Of a stretch of DNA of 59,221 nt, positions 1 through 8,206 are shown one piece after another; the stretch's first letter is position 1; each line of letters starts with the position of its first letter. Both the position numbers and the translations under genes were made by a program. The notes below the pieces were generated by a model that saw nothing but the letters and a program-made list of their open reading frames with translations, searched no databases and was not told the DNA's origin. The stretch lies in NCBI GenBank assembly GCA_900540365.1, contig UQFN01000010.1:1-59221 (forward strand). Reading direction: 5' to 3'. Source of the stretch: an uncultured Mollicutes bacterium. GTDB taxonomy: Bacteria > Bacillota_I > Bacilli_A > RFN20 > CAG-826.

Positions 1-32
1 AAGTGAAAGCGCAAGCTTCGAAAAAAGTATAA
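1..32 (+). CDS. possible 3' tail of an IS3-family transposase (partial)
   Basis: An open frame enters from outside the window and stops at the TAA of 30-32; the visible tail reads VKAQASKKV. An IS3-type terminal repeat begins directly after it, as it does 20 nt behind the transposase stop of the complete element at 35.3-36.8 kb. This makes a transposase end plausible, but nine residues cannot identify a protein. Confidence 0.3.
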   Translation, partial: VKAQASKKV

Positions 33-62
33 ATTTAGGGTTTCACAGGGGTTTTAGACACT
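33..62 (+). repeat. terminal repeat of an IS3-type element lying left of the window
   Basis: The 15-nt string TTCACAGGGGTTTTA at 42-56 is identical to the inverted complement of the left end of the complete IS3-type element (35364-35378 region), and the flanking bases are similar. A related but not identical element therefore ends here, pointing out of the window, about 75 bp before the first gene. Confidence 0.65.
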
Positions 63-115
63 TTTTAATAAAAATAATCGAATTTTTTAAAATTTTATGT
101 GCTTTTAAAATACGT

Positions 116-137
116 AAAATTAATTTATAATTAATTT
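116..137 (+). promoter_or_regulatory. -10 box directly at the start codon (leaderless-type promoter)
   Basis: A TATAAT hexamer at 126-131 ends six bases before the ATG at 138, so transcription would start at about the start codon, and no Shine-Dalgarno sequence is present. The box sits in an AT palindrome with arms AAATTAAT (117-124) and ATTAATTT (130-137), which may be chance at this base composition. No good -35 is visible. Confidence 0.4.
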
Positions 138-596
138 ATGAATAAATTTATGAAAATAGCTCTTAATGAGGCTTACAAAGGTATTTTGAATGGACATGGT
201 GGTCCATTTGGCGCAGTAATTGTTAAAGATAACAAAGTAATTGCAAAAGGACATAATGAAGTTGTTAAAAATAATGATCCAACTTGTCATGGAGAAATGA
301 TGGCAATTCATAAAGCATGTAAAAAATTAAAAACCTTTGACTTAAGTGGATGCGAAATTTATACAACTGGTGAACCTTGTCCAATGTGTCTTGCAGCAAT
401 TCTTTGGGCAAATATTTCTAAAGTTTATTATGGCTGTAACATAGTTGATACCGCTAAAATTGGTTTTAGAGATAGTGCTTTTTATGATTTTCAAAATAAT
501 GAAGAAGCAAAAAAAGCTTTTATTAAAGAATTAGACCGTGAAGAATGCTTAAAACTTTATGATAAATATTTAACTTTAGAAAGAACAAAATATTAA
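138..596 (+). CDS. guanine deaminase-like nucleoside/base deaminase
   Basis: A zinc-dependent cytidine-deaminase-fold protein of 152 aa. The two zinc motifs are visible: HGE (His51, Glu53 as proton shuttle) and PCPMC (Cys81, Cys84). The sequence between and after them (NDPT before the first motif, CPMCLAAILWA, then a Phe/Asp-rich tail) resembles GuaD of Bacillus, about 155 aa, more than TadA. It would convert guanine to xanthine and ammonia in the cytosol. The second residue of the first zinc motif is Gly where GuaD and TadA usually have Ala. The start at 138 has no Shine-Dalgarno; an internal ATG lies four codons later. The gene stands alone between an IS end and the fic gene. A tRNA adenosine or other purine deaminase activity cannot be excluded. 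Confidence 0.8.
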   Translation: MNKFMKIALNEAYKGILNGHGGPFGAVIVKDNKVIAKGHNEVVKNNDPTCHGEMMAIHKACKKLKTFDLSGCEIYTTGEPCPMCLAAILWANISKVYYGCNIVDTAKIGFRDSAFYDFQNNEEAKKAFIKELDREECLKLYDKYLTLERTKY

Positions 597-639
597 AAAA
601 CTCGATAGATACGCACTATTAAAAAATATTTAAATAATT

Positions 640-651
640 TATAATTAAAAT
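640..651 (+). promoter_or_regulatory. -10 box immediately upstream of the fic start codon
   Basis: TATAAT at 640-645 ends six bases before the ATG at 652, again with no Shine-Dalgarno and no clear -35. It has the same geometry as the first gene of the window and suggests a leaderless message. Confidence 0.4.
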
Positions 652-1716
652 ATGGTAAAAAATTATCATCTTTTTGATTATAAAAAATTTAATAATTTAA
701 AATTTAATTTTGATATTTTAGATTTATATACAACTTTAAATAAAAATATCTTATTAGTTTCTTTAGAAATGAAAGATTTTCCATTAACTCTTTCAATTTT
801 GGAAAATATTGCAAAAAGAGCTTCCGTAAGAACCTCTAATTTATTAGATGGAGTTGTAAATACATACGATACTTTTTCAAGTATTTGTTTTGATAAAAAT
901 TATCTTTTTAAGTACGATAATGAATTTGAAATCTTAGGATATAAAGAAGCTTATGAATATATTCTAGAAAATTTTCAAGAAATTAATTTAGATGTTAATT
1001 TTATTAAAAAACTTCATAGTCTAGTATTTGCTCATCTAAATATTAAAGGAATTGGTGAATTTAGAAAAACAAATAAATTAAAAGTTATTTTAAATAAAAA
1101 TATGTATTCAAAAACTATTTATAAAAATAAGTTTTTAGATTATAAGTCAATAGAAGAAGCACTTAATAATTTATGTAAATCTTTTAACGATCCAAAAGTA
1201 AATTTAGATAAATTATTATTAATTCCTATTTTTATTAATGATTTTTTAAATATTTCGCCATTTAATGAAGGAAATGGACGAATTTCAAGATTATTAATTT
1301 TCTATTTACTACTTAAAAATAATTATGAAGTTGTAAAATATATTTCGTTTGATAAATCAGTCGAATTAAATCAAGAGATATTTTTTAACGGATTAAAAAG
1401 AAGCTCAATTAAATGGGATAAATCATTAAATAGTCCATATCCAGTTATATATTCTTTTTTATATGTTTTAAATGAATCTTATAAACAATTACTTAAAGAA
1501 TTTAATATTAAAGAAAGTTTAAAATATACTAACAAAAATAAAGTTTTAGAATTAATTAAAAGAAATTATTATCCAATTAGTAAAAGTGAAATTCAATTTA
1601 TGTTACCAAATGTTAACATATCAACGATTGAATCAAGTCTATATGAACTATGTAAAGAACATAAAATTATAAAATATGGTACAACAAAGGATGCAAAATA
1701 TTTAAAAATAAATTAA
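652..1716 (+). CDS. Fic-family protein without the catalytic histidine
   Basis: A 354-aa protein with the Fic fold. The family motif HPFx(D/E)GNGRxxR appears at residues 202-213 as SPFNEGNGRISR, so the catalytic His is replaced by Ser202 (codon TCG), while the phosphate-binding GNGR is intact. An N-terminal helix at about 61-67 reads TSNLLDG and resembles the inhibitory (S/T)xxxE(G/N) helix with Glu changed to Asp. The C-terminal 60-70 residues look like a winged-helix domain, as in class II Fic proteins. Ordinary Fic enzymes transfer AMP or another phosphate group to a protein hydroxyl; loss of the His should abolish this, so the protein may be a binding/regulatory form or use different chemistry. 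It is followed by a strong hairpin terminator and is probably monocistronic. Confidence 0.85.
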   Translation: MVKNYHLFDYKKFNNLKFNFDILDLYTTLNKNILLVSLEMKDFPLTLSILENIAKRASVRTSNLLDGVVNTYDTFSSICFDKNYLFKYDNEFEILGYKEAYEYILENFQEINLDVNFIKKLHSLVFAHLNIKGIGEFRKTNKLKVILNKNMYSKTIYKNKFLDYKSIEEALNNLCKSFNDPKVNLDKLLLIPIFINDFLNISPFNEGNGRISRLLIFYLLLKNNYEVVKYISFDKSVELNQEIFFNGLKRSSIKWDKSLNSPYPVIYSFLYVLNESYKQLLKEFNIKESLKYTNKNKVLELIKRNYYPISKSEIQFMLPNVNISTIESSLYELCKEHKIIKYGTTKDAKYLKIN

Positions 1717-1746
1717 AATACGTATATAAAGTACGTATTTTTTTAT
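1715..1746 (+). terminator. intrinsic terminator after fic
   Basis: Arms AAATACGTA and TACGTATTT pair perfectly around a 7-nt loop and run into a T-rich tail. The first arm overlaps the fic stop codon. Confidence 0.8.
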
Positions 1747-1761
1747 TTTTGAGGTTAAATT

Positions 1762-3120
1762 ATGAATTCGATGTATTTTGTCCGAATTGAAGCAATTAGA
1801 ATGGAAAATTTTAAAAGTGTTTCTAAAGGCGAAGTTTATTTTAATGAACAAAAATCATTAACTCGTGGAGAAATTAAAGATGATGAATTTAGTTCTATAT
1901 TAGGAATTTATGGACAAAATGGTAGTGGAAAAACTACTATCATTGAATGTTTAAAAATAATTCAACAACTATTTTCAATGAAGTTTTTATCTAATAATTT
2001 AATTAATTGTTTTAGATATGATGAAGATAACATTAAATTAGAAACAGATTTTTATCTTTTTAATGATAATGAAAAATTTTATTTTACTTATCAAATAATT
2101 TTTAAAAAAGAAGACTCTAAGATTTTTATTGATGAAGAAAAATTATCTTATTTTGATTTATTAAAAAAGAAAAAAACTATTAACATTTATCAATATAAAA
2201 ATAAACAAATTAATAAATCATTTTTAAATTTATTTACAAAAGAAGAACAAGCTATCATTAACTATTTAATTGCTGAAACTAATTATTTAGATTTAAATAA
2301 TGATCGTTTATATTCAACTTTATTTAATCCTAAATTATTTAAAATATTTAAAAATAATCAAGGTTTTGCAGACTTTTTTAAATTTTTAGATACTTTTTAT
2401 AATTTTGCAAATACTAAATTATTTATTTATCCTATTAGTTATTTTGCTAGTGATGAATTAGGAGGTATTCGTTATAAAATTAATGATAGTGAATATCAAA
2501 CACTAAATTTTAACGAAACAAGTATTAGTAATAACTATTTTGATAGTTTAGAACATTCTATTAATCAAATTAATAAAGTTTTACCTCATATTATCCCTAA
2601 TCTTGAAATTGTTATTTTAAAAACAAATAGTGAACAAGAATCAAAATATTTAAATACTACTAACTTTGTTTTAATGAGTAAAAAAGAAGACAAGCTAACT
2701 TTATTAAATAATGAATCAAATGGAATTAAAAAAATAATCTCAATATTAAATGGAATAATTGAAGTTTTTAATCATGAAGGATATTTCTTAGCAATTGATG
2801 AACTTGATAGTGGTTTATATGAATATTTACTTGGTGAATTAATATATTCGTTTGAAAACTTTTCTAGTGGACAGCTTTTATTTACTTCTCATAATTTAAG
2901 AGCTTTAGAAAAAATGAATTACAAAAATGTCTTTTTCACTACAGTATCTCCAAATAAACGTTTTACTAAATTAAGTAATATACGTGAAACTAATAATTTA
3001 CGTGATGTTTACTATAAAAAAATATTAAATGCACCAAAAGAAGATATTAAACTTTACGATAATATTCGTAGTGATAAGTTAATTAAATCTTTGCTTCTTA
3101 ATGAGGATAAAAATGAATAA
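1762..3120 (+). CDS. ABC-type AAA ATPase (OLD/AriA-like), probable defence ATPase
   Basis: A 452-aa ATPase of the SMC/OLD-like AAA class. The N-terminus (IEAIRMENFKSV) is the usual first strand of these proteins. Walker A is GQNGSGKTT at about 53-61, a signature-like ESNGIKK lies before Walker B, Walker B plus D-loop is FLAIDELDSGL at about 343-353, and the H-switch is FTSHN at about 374. No nuclease domain is attached; instead the next gene, whose start overlaps this stop, encodes a TOPRIM-like protein. This split ATPase/TOPRIM arrangement matches PARIS (AriA-AriB) in principle and OLD nucleases with their domains separated. A clear GAGGT lies 7 nt before the ATG. The defence role is inferred from architecture. 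Confidence 0.75.
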   Translation: MNSMYFVRIEAIRMENFKSVSKGEVYFNEQKSLTRGEIKDDEFSSILGIYGQNGSGKTTIIECLKIIQQLFSMKFLSNNLINCFRYDEDNIKLETDFYLFNDNEKFYFTYQIIFKKEDSKIFIDEEKLSYFDLLKKKKTINIYQYKNKQINKSFLNLFTKEEQAIINYLIAETNYLDLNNDRLYSTLFNPKLFKIFKNNQGFADFFKFLDTFYNFANTKLFIYPISYFASDELGGIRYKINDSEYQTLNFNETSISNNYFDSLEHSINQINKVLPHIIPNLEIVILKTNSEQESKYLNTTNFVLMSKKEDKLTLLNNESNGIKKIISILNGIIEVFNHEGYFLAIDELDSGLYEYLLGELIYSFENFSSGQLLFTSHNLRALEKMNYKNVFFTTVSPNKRFTKLSNIRETNNLRDVYYKKILNAPKEDIKLYDNIRSDKLIKSLLLNEDKNE

Positions 3121-3817
3121 ATGTCTAATTTTAGTTGAAGGTCCTTTTGATAAATTAAGACTTGATTGCTTACTTGATTTATTTAAAGAAGATAAAATTG
3201 TTATCCTTCCTTTAGGAGGAGATTTATTAACCTCAAAAAATTATTATCGTAATCATAAAAAAGAAATTATTAGTTTATTAAATAAAGAAAAAGGATATGC
3301 TTATGAAGATTTTAACGAAATTATCGAAGTAATCGATACTGATGGATGTTTTATATCTTCAAAAAATATTTTAGAAAATCCTTCAATAAGTAAAATTAAA
3401 TATTTTCCTACTCATATCGAAGCTTTAGAAAGAGAATCAATTATTAAAATGCATCAATATAAAGCACAAAATGTAAATAAATTTCTTAAGTTTAATAAGA
3501 TGAAATTATATTACAACTCAGTAAATATTGATCATGCTTTTGATAATATAAGTAACTTAACAAATTCCACAAAAAGAAAATTAGCTTTGACTTTCTTAAA
3601 TAAATATAGTGAAGACTTATTTAGTTTATTAGATTTACTATTTTCAATTAATTATGCAAAGATGAATGATTATTTAGAAACATGGAAATATATTAAATCT
3701 AGCTTAAATTCTTTAAAAAGATCTTCAAATATTTTTATTTTCATTCTTGAACATTTTGATGACTTAAAAGATGAATTTAAAGATTATTTAATTTCAAAAC
3801 AATACATAATTTTATAA
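3113..3817 (+). CDS. TOPRIM-like protein, partner of the upstream AAA ATPase
   Basis: About 234 aa. The first strand carries VEGPFDK (residues 8-14), the usual TOPRIM Glu motif, and VIDTDG at about 73-78 supplies the DxD motif. The rest is helical and unassigned. I chose the ATG at 3113 over the in-frame ATG at 3101 because GAGG (3103-3106) is correctly spaced before it; the gene then overlaps the ATPase by 8 nt, which implies translational coupling. TOPRIM proteins coupled to an ABC-type ATPase act as nucleases in OLD, Gabija and PARIS-type systems. This one resembles the small AriB/DUF4435 type most, but I cannot confirm the family. Confidence 0.65.
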   Translation: MNKCLILVEGPFDKLRLDCLLDLFKEDKIVILPLGGDLLTSKNYYRNHKKEIISLLNKEKGYAYEDFNEIIEVIDTDGCFISSKNILENPSISKIKYFPTHIEALERESIIKMHQYKAQNVNKFLKFNKMKLYYNSVNIDHAFDNISNLTNSTKRKLALTFLNKYSEDLFSLLDLLFSINYAKMNDYLETWKYIKSSLNSLKRSSNIFIFILEHFDDLKDEFKDYLISKQYIIL

Positions 3818-3846
3818 GTTAGATTCAATTATTTTTTAAATTGTAC

Positions 3847-3883
3847 ATTGTAAATGTAAGGGGTTTCATTTACAATAATTTTA
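3847..3883 (+). promoter_or_regulatory. hydrogenase operon promoter with a palindromic operator
   Basis: -35 TTGTAA (3848-3853) and -10 TACAAT (3871-3876) are separated by 17 bp. They are themselves the two arms of a perfect inverted repeat, ATTGTAAATG (3847-3856) and CATTTACAAT (3867-3876), with a 10-bp spacer. A dimeric repressor bound here would cover both promoter boxes. TTGTnA...TnACAA half-sites recall Rex, the NADH/NAD sensor, but the spacing is one helical turn longer than the usual Rex site. Confidence 0.7.
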
Positions 3884-3909
3884 GAGTTTTTTTAAAGGAG
3901 AATAATTCT

Positions 3910-4392
3910 ATGCACTTACGTAAAGAAGCAGTGGATATTATTAAGAATATTTGTCAAAGATATAAAAACGAACCTAGTCCTTTGATGCTTGTCCTTAGTG
4001 ATACACAAAAAGAATACGGATATATTCCATTAGAAGTTCAAGAAATAATTTCTGAAGAATTAAATATTCCAGTTAGTGAAATTTATGGAGTTGTTACATT
4101 TTATTCATTTTTTAGCTTAACACCAAAAGGTCGTTATGTTATCGGATGTTGTATTGGAACAGCTTGTTATGTTAAAGGTGGTCAAAATGTCTTAGATAAA
4201 TTTGGAGAATTACTTCATATTAAACCAGGACAAACTACTGAAGATGGTTTATTTACTTTAGATGGACTTAGATGCATTGGAGCTTGTGGAATTGCTCCAG
4301 CAATTACAATTAATGGAAAAGTTTATCCTAAAGTTAAATTAGCTGATATCCCAAATATTATAAAAGAATATCGCGATAAGGAGATGGAATAA
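3910..4392 (+). CDS. hydC: NADH-dependent [FeFe] hydrogenase, thioredoxin-like [2Fe-2S] subunit (NuoE/HydC type)
   Basis: A 160-aa NuoE-family protein, the small electron-transfer subunit of a soluble hydrogenase/NADH oxidoreductase. The N-terminal helical half (QKEYGYIPLEVQEII, VSEIYGVVTFYSFF) and four cluster Cys, two in GCCIGTACYVKG and two in RCIGACGIAP, are present. A frame open further upstream has only a TTG at 3841, inside the promoter; the ATG at 3910 follows AAAGGAG at proper distance and gives the normal family length. It shares one base (TAATG) with the next gene and is the first gene of the three-gene operon. Confidence 0.9.
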   Translation: MHLRKEAVDIIKNICQRYKNEPSPLMLVLSDTQKEYGYIPLEVQEIISEELNIPVSEIYGVVTFYSFFSLTPKGRYVIGCCIGTACYVKGGQNVLDKFGELLHIKPGQTTEDGLFTLDGLRCIGACGIAPAITINGKVYPKVKLADIPNIIKEYRDKEME

Positions 4393-6269
4393 TGGCTACT
4401 AAAGTAATTAAAACTGTTAAAGATTTAGAAAATAAAATTTCAAAATGCCAAGATTGTTTAGCTAAGAAATTTAGTGGTGAAGATAATAAACGTCATATTG
4501 TTGTTTGTGGCGGTACTGGATGTTTAAGTAGTGATTCAAAATTAATTATTGAAGAATTTGAACGCTTAATTAAAGAAAAACATTTAGAAAATAAAGTAAC
4601 TGTTAATGTCGTTGGCTGTTTTGGATTTTGTTCTCAAGGACCATTTGTAAAAATTTATCCTGAAGATACTTTATATCACGCAGTTAAACCTAGTGATTGT
4701 ATTAAGATTATTGAATCCGATATTATCAATAATAAAATTGTTGAAGAATTACTTTATGTTGATCCAAGTACTAATCAAAAAGTTACTCGTCAAGATGATA
4801 TTAACTTTTATAAAAAACAACTTCGTATTGCTCTTCATGGATGTGGAACTATTAATCCTGAATTATTAGAAGAAGCTCTTGGATATGATGCTTTTAAAGC
4901 TTTCATTAAAGTCTTAACTATGAAACAAGAAGATGTTATTAAAGAAATTCTTGATAGTGGCTTAAGAGGTAGAGGTGGTGGAGGATTCCCTACTGGTAGA
5001 AAGTGGCAATTTGCTTATGCTCAACAAAACGAACAAAAATATGTTGTTTGTAATGGTGATGAAGGTGATCCAGGCGCTTTTATGGACCGTTCTATCTTAG
5101 AAGGAAATCCAGTAAGTGTAATCGAAGGTATGATGATTGCTGGGTATGCAATCGGTGCTAAAGATGGTTATTTTTATGTTCGTGCTGAATATCCTGTAGC
5201 AGTTAATAGATTAAAATTAGCAATCAAAGAATTAGAAGAAGTAGGTTTACTTGGTGAAAATATTTTAAATAGCGGATTTAGTTTTAATGTACATATTAGA
5301 TTAGGAGCTGGTGCTTTTGTTTGTGGAGAAGAAACAGCTTTATTAAATAGTATTGAAGGAAAACGTGGTACTCCACGTCCTCGTCCTCCATTCCCTGCAG
5401 TTAAAGGCTTATGGGGAAAACCAACTATTATTAATAATGTCGAAACTTTAGCTAATGTTCCTTATATTATTCGCGTTGGTGCTAAAGAATTTGCAAAAAT
5501 TGGAACAGAAAAAAGTAAAGGAACTAAAGTTTTTGCTCTTGGAGGGAAAGTTAAAAATGTTGGACTTGTTGAAGTTCCAATGGGTACTACTTTAAGGGAA
5601 TTAGTTTTTGATATTGGTGGAGGAATTCCAAATGGCAAACGTTTCCAAGCAATTCAAACTGGTGGTCCTAGTGGAGGTTGTTTAACTCTTGCTGAACTTG
5701 ATACTCCAATTGATTTTGATAACTTAATTGAAAAAGGTTCAATGATGGGAAGTGGTGGCGCTATAGTTATGGATGAAGATAACTGTATGGTGGATGTTGC
5801 TAAATTCTATCTTGAATTTATTTGTGATGAAAGTTGTGGTAAATGTTCACAATGTCGAATTGGAACTAAACGTTTACTTGAAATTTTAACTAAAGTTACT
5901 GACGGGAAAGCTACTTTAGAAGATTTAGAGAAACTTGAAACTTTAAGCGAATCAATTCGAGTTGGTAGTTTATGTGGTTTAGGTCAAACTGCTCCAAACC
6001 CAGTCTTATCAACTTTAACTAAATTTAAAGATGTCTATTTAAGACACGTCAATGATAAAAAGTGTGATGCTGGAGTTTGTAAATCATTAACTAACTTTGT
6101 TATTGATCCAAATAAATGTAAAAAATGTAGTTTATGTGCAAGAAATTGTCCAGTTAACTGTATTAGCGGAGTTGTTGGCAAAGAAGTATTTGTCATCGAT
6201 CAAAGTAAATGTATTAAATGTGGAACATGTATTTCTTCCTGTAAATTTAATGCAATTTATAAGAATTAG
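4392..6269 (+). CDS. hydB: NADH-dependent [FeFe] hydrogenase, NuoF-like flavin subunit (HydB type)
   Basis: 625 aa. Domains in order: thioredoxin-like [2Fe-2S] domain (about 30-110, CGGTGC onward); NuoF core with the FMN/NADH glycine loop GRGGGGFPTGRKW (about 192-204) and NGDEGDPGAFMDR; SLBB segment; C-terminal [4Fe-4S] domain ESCGKCSQCRIG (about 479-490); and two ferredoxin-like [4Fe-4S] motifs, CKKCSLCARNC (about 574) and CIKCGTCISSC (about 605). This is the HydB/HndC layout: it takes electrons between NAD(P)H, flavin and the HydA subunit, and in characterised relatives also ferredoxin. It is translationally coupled to the previous gene by TAATG. Confidence 0.92.
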   Translation: MATKVIKTVKDLENKISKCQDCLAKKFSGEDNKRHIVVCGGTGCLSSDSKLIIEEFERLIKEKHLENKVTVNVVGCFGFCSQGPFVKIYPEDTLYHAVKPSDCIKIIESDIINNKIVEELLYVDPSTNQKVTRQDDINFYKKQLRIALHGCGTINPELLEEALGYDAFKAFIKVLTMKQEDVIKEILDSGLRGRGGGGFPTGRKWQFAYAQQNEQKYVVCNGDEGDPGAFMDRSILEGNPVSVIEGMMIAGYAIGAKDGYFYVRAEYPVAVNRLKLAIKELEEVGLLGENILNSGFSFNVHIRLGAGAFVCGEETALLNSIEGKRGTPRPRPPFPAVKGLWGKPTIINNVETLANVPYIIRVGAKEFAKIGTEKSKGTKVFALGGKVKNVGLVEVPMGTTLRELVFDIGGGIPNGKRFQAIQTGGPSGGCLTLAELDTPIDFDNLIEKGSMMGSGGAIVMDEDNCMVDVAKFYLEFICDESCGKCSQCRIGTKRLLEILTKVTDGKATLEDLEKLETLSESIRVGSLCGLGQTAPNPVLSTLTKFKDVYLRHVNDKKCDAGVCKSLTNFVIDPNKCKKCSLCARNCPVNCISGVVGKEVFVIDQSKCIKCGTCISSCKFNAIYKN

Positions 6270-6280
6270 AGGTAATAATT

Positions 6281-8056
6281 ATGGCAAAAATACAAATATA
6301 TATTGAAAATAAACCATATCTTGTTGAAGAAGGACTTACCATATTAGAAGCAGCAAAAATTTGTGGATATAATATTCCAAATTTATGTACTTGGAAAAAT
6401 GGTCAATGTAGCGTTGCTAGTTGTCGAGTTTGCTTAGTTCATGTAGATGGTGAAAGAAGATTGGTCCCTAGCTGTGCGTATCCAATTAGAGATGGAATTA
6501 GAATTTCAATTAATGATCCAAAAGCTGTAATTGCTAGAAGAACTAGTGTTGAATTACTTCTTTCAAATCATTATTACAACTGTCAAGCTTGTAGAAAAAA
6601 TGGTCAATGTGAGTTATTAGAAGTTTCTAAAAGAGTTGGTGCTCGTCCAGAACAATATATTGGAACCAAGACTAAAACAACTCTTGATGAACTTGCTCCA
6701 GGTTTAATTCGTGATACATCTAAATGTATTTTATGTGGAAGATGTGTTGAAGCTTGTAAAAATACTCAAGGAATTGGTATTTTAGGTTTTGAAAATCGTG
6801 GATTTAATACTTTCGTTGGACCAACAGAAAATAGAAGTTTTAAAGACGTTCCTTGTATTCAATGTGGACAATGTACTTTAGTTTGTCCAACTGGAGCTTT
6901 AATGGAACATAGTGAAATTGAAAAATTAGATAAAGCTTTCCAAGAAGGTAAATATGTAATCGTTCAAACAGCCCCAGCAGTTAGAGCAGCTATTGCTGAA
7001 GAATTTGGAGAAAAAATTGGTACAAGTGGAACTGGTAAAATGGTTGCTGCGCTTCATAGACTTGGATTTTATCGTGTATTTGATACTAATTTTGGTGCAG
7101 ATTTAACTATTACTGAAGAAGCTAATGAATTTATACACCGTGTAATTTCACATCGTCCAGGACCAATGATTACATCATGTTCACCTGGTTGGATTAATTA
7201 TATTGAATATTATTATCCAGAATTAATTCCTCATCTTTCAACTTGTAAATCACCTCATGAGATGGTTGGAGCAATTATTAAAAGTTATTTTGCAGAAGCT
7301 CATAACATTGATCGTAGTCAAATTTGTGTAGTTAGTGTTATGCCTTGTACTGCTAAAAAATATGAAAAAGAAAGACCTCAAAATAGTGTAGATGGAATTC
7401 AAGATGTTGATGTTGTTTTAACTACTCGTGAACTTGCTCAAATTATTAAAAGATCTGGTATGATGTGGAAAAAATTACCAGAAGAAGAATTTGATAATGA
7501 TTTACTCGGAGAATATAGTGGCGCTGGAGTAATTTTTGGAGTTACAGGTGGAGTTATGGAAGCAGCTTTAAGAACGGCTTATCATATATTAACTAACCAA
7601 GAAATGGAACCAATTGAATTTACTCCTTGCCGTGGATTAGAAGGTATTAAAGAAGCATCATTAACTATTAACGGACAAACTTATAATGTAGCAATGTGTA
7701 GTGGAATGAAAAATGCTAAAGTCCTTTTAGAACAAATTAAAGCTGGTGAATCTAAGTATGATTTTATTGAAGTTATGGGATGTCCTGGAGGATGTATTAA
7801 TGGTGGTGGACAACCTTATGTCTTCCCATTATTCTTACCTAATGAAGATGATAATATTCAAGAAACATATATCCAAAAAAGAGCAGAAGTTTTATATAAC
7901 GAAGATCGCTCAAGAAAAATTAGAAGAAGTCATTTAAATCCAGATATCATTGCTTTATATAAAAATTATCTTGGTGAATATGGTTCTCCTAAAGCTCATA
8001 AGTTGTTACATACTTCTTATAATGCTCATCGAGAAAAATATCCTTCAAAGGAATAA
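6281..8056 (+). CDS. hydA: [FeFe] hydrogenase catalytic subunit (HydA/HndD type)
   Basis: 591 aa. Order: plant-type [2Fe-2S] domain (CTWKNGQCSVASCRVC, about 36-51); His/Cys cluster HYYNCQACRKNGQC (about 97-110); two [4Fe-4S] motifs (CILCGRCVEAC about 148, CIQCGQCTLVC about 192); H-cluster domain with TSCSPGW (about 297-303), MPCTAKKYE (about 353) and EVMGCPGGCINGGG (about 497-510); and a small-subunit-like C-terminus (YLGEYGSPKAHKLLH). It makes H2 from protons in the cytosol with the two upstream gene products, reoxidising NADH and probably ferredoxin. The first H-cluster motif has Ser where monomeric clostridial enzymes have a second Cys; from memory trimeric enzymes often do too. The HydEFG maturases are not in the window. 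Confidence 0.93.
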   Translation: MAKIQIYIENKPYLVEEGLTILEAAKICGYNIPNLCTWKNGQCSVASCRVCLVHVDGERRLVPSCAYPIRDGIRISINDPKAVIARRTSVELLLSNHYYNCQACRKNGQCELLEVSKRVGARPEQYIGTKTKTTLDELAPGLIRDTSKCILCGRCVEACKNTQGIGILGFENRGFNTFVGPTENRSFKDVPCIQCGQCTLVCPTGALMEHSEIEKLDKAFQEGKYVIVQTAPAVRAAIAEEFGEKIGTSGTGKMVAALHRLGFYRVFDTNFGADLTITEEANEFIHRVISHRPGPMITSCSPGWINYIEYYYPELIPHLSTCKSPHEMVGAIIKSYFAEAHNIDRSQICVVSVMPCTAKKYEKERPQNSVDGIQDVDVVLTTRELAQIIKRSGMMWKKLPEEEFDNDLLGEYSGAGVIFGVTGGVMEAALRTAYHILTNQEMEPIEFTPCRGLEGIKEASLTINGQTYNVAMCSGMKNAKVLLEQIKAGESKYDFIEVMGCPGGCINGGGQPYVFPLFLPNEDDNIQETYIQKRAEVLYNEDRSRKIRRSHLNPDIIALYKNYLGEYGSPKAHKLLHTSYNAHREKYPSKE

Positions 8057-8073
8057 AAAGTCTTTAAATTTTA

Positions 8074-8106
8074 AAAAAATCTTGCAAAACTCAAGATTTT
8101 TTTATT
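8074..8106 (+). terminator. intrinsic terminator after the hydrogenase operon
   Basis: Arms AAATCTTG and CAAGATTT around a 7-nt loop, followed by TTTTTTATTATTTT. Confidence 0.85.
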
Positions 8107-8183
8107 ATTTTGTTAAACACTAGCTATTAAGTTTTAATATAAAAATAGTAAGTTAAGATTATTAATTTATAGAAAATATAATT

Positions 8184-8206
8184 ATATTGTTATAAAATAA
8201 CAATAT
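8184..8206 (+). promoter_or_regulatory. palindrome over the -10 region and start codon of ezrA
   Basis: ATATTGTTAT (8184-8193) and ATAACAATAT (8197-8206) form a perfect 10-bp inverted repeat with spacer AAA. The likely -10, TATAAA (8191-8196), lies in the middle, and the second arm contains the first two bases of the ATG at 8205, so the message would be leaderless. The core TTGTTAT-AAA-ATAACAA resembles the 18-bp Rex consensus but is one base shorter. Confidence 0.5.

Noticed and set aside
3841..3909. TTG start for the NuoE-like subunit
   Set aside because: It lies in the promoter/palindrome, and the ATG at 3910 behind AAAGGAG gives normal length.
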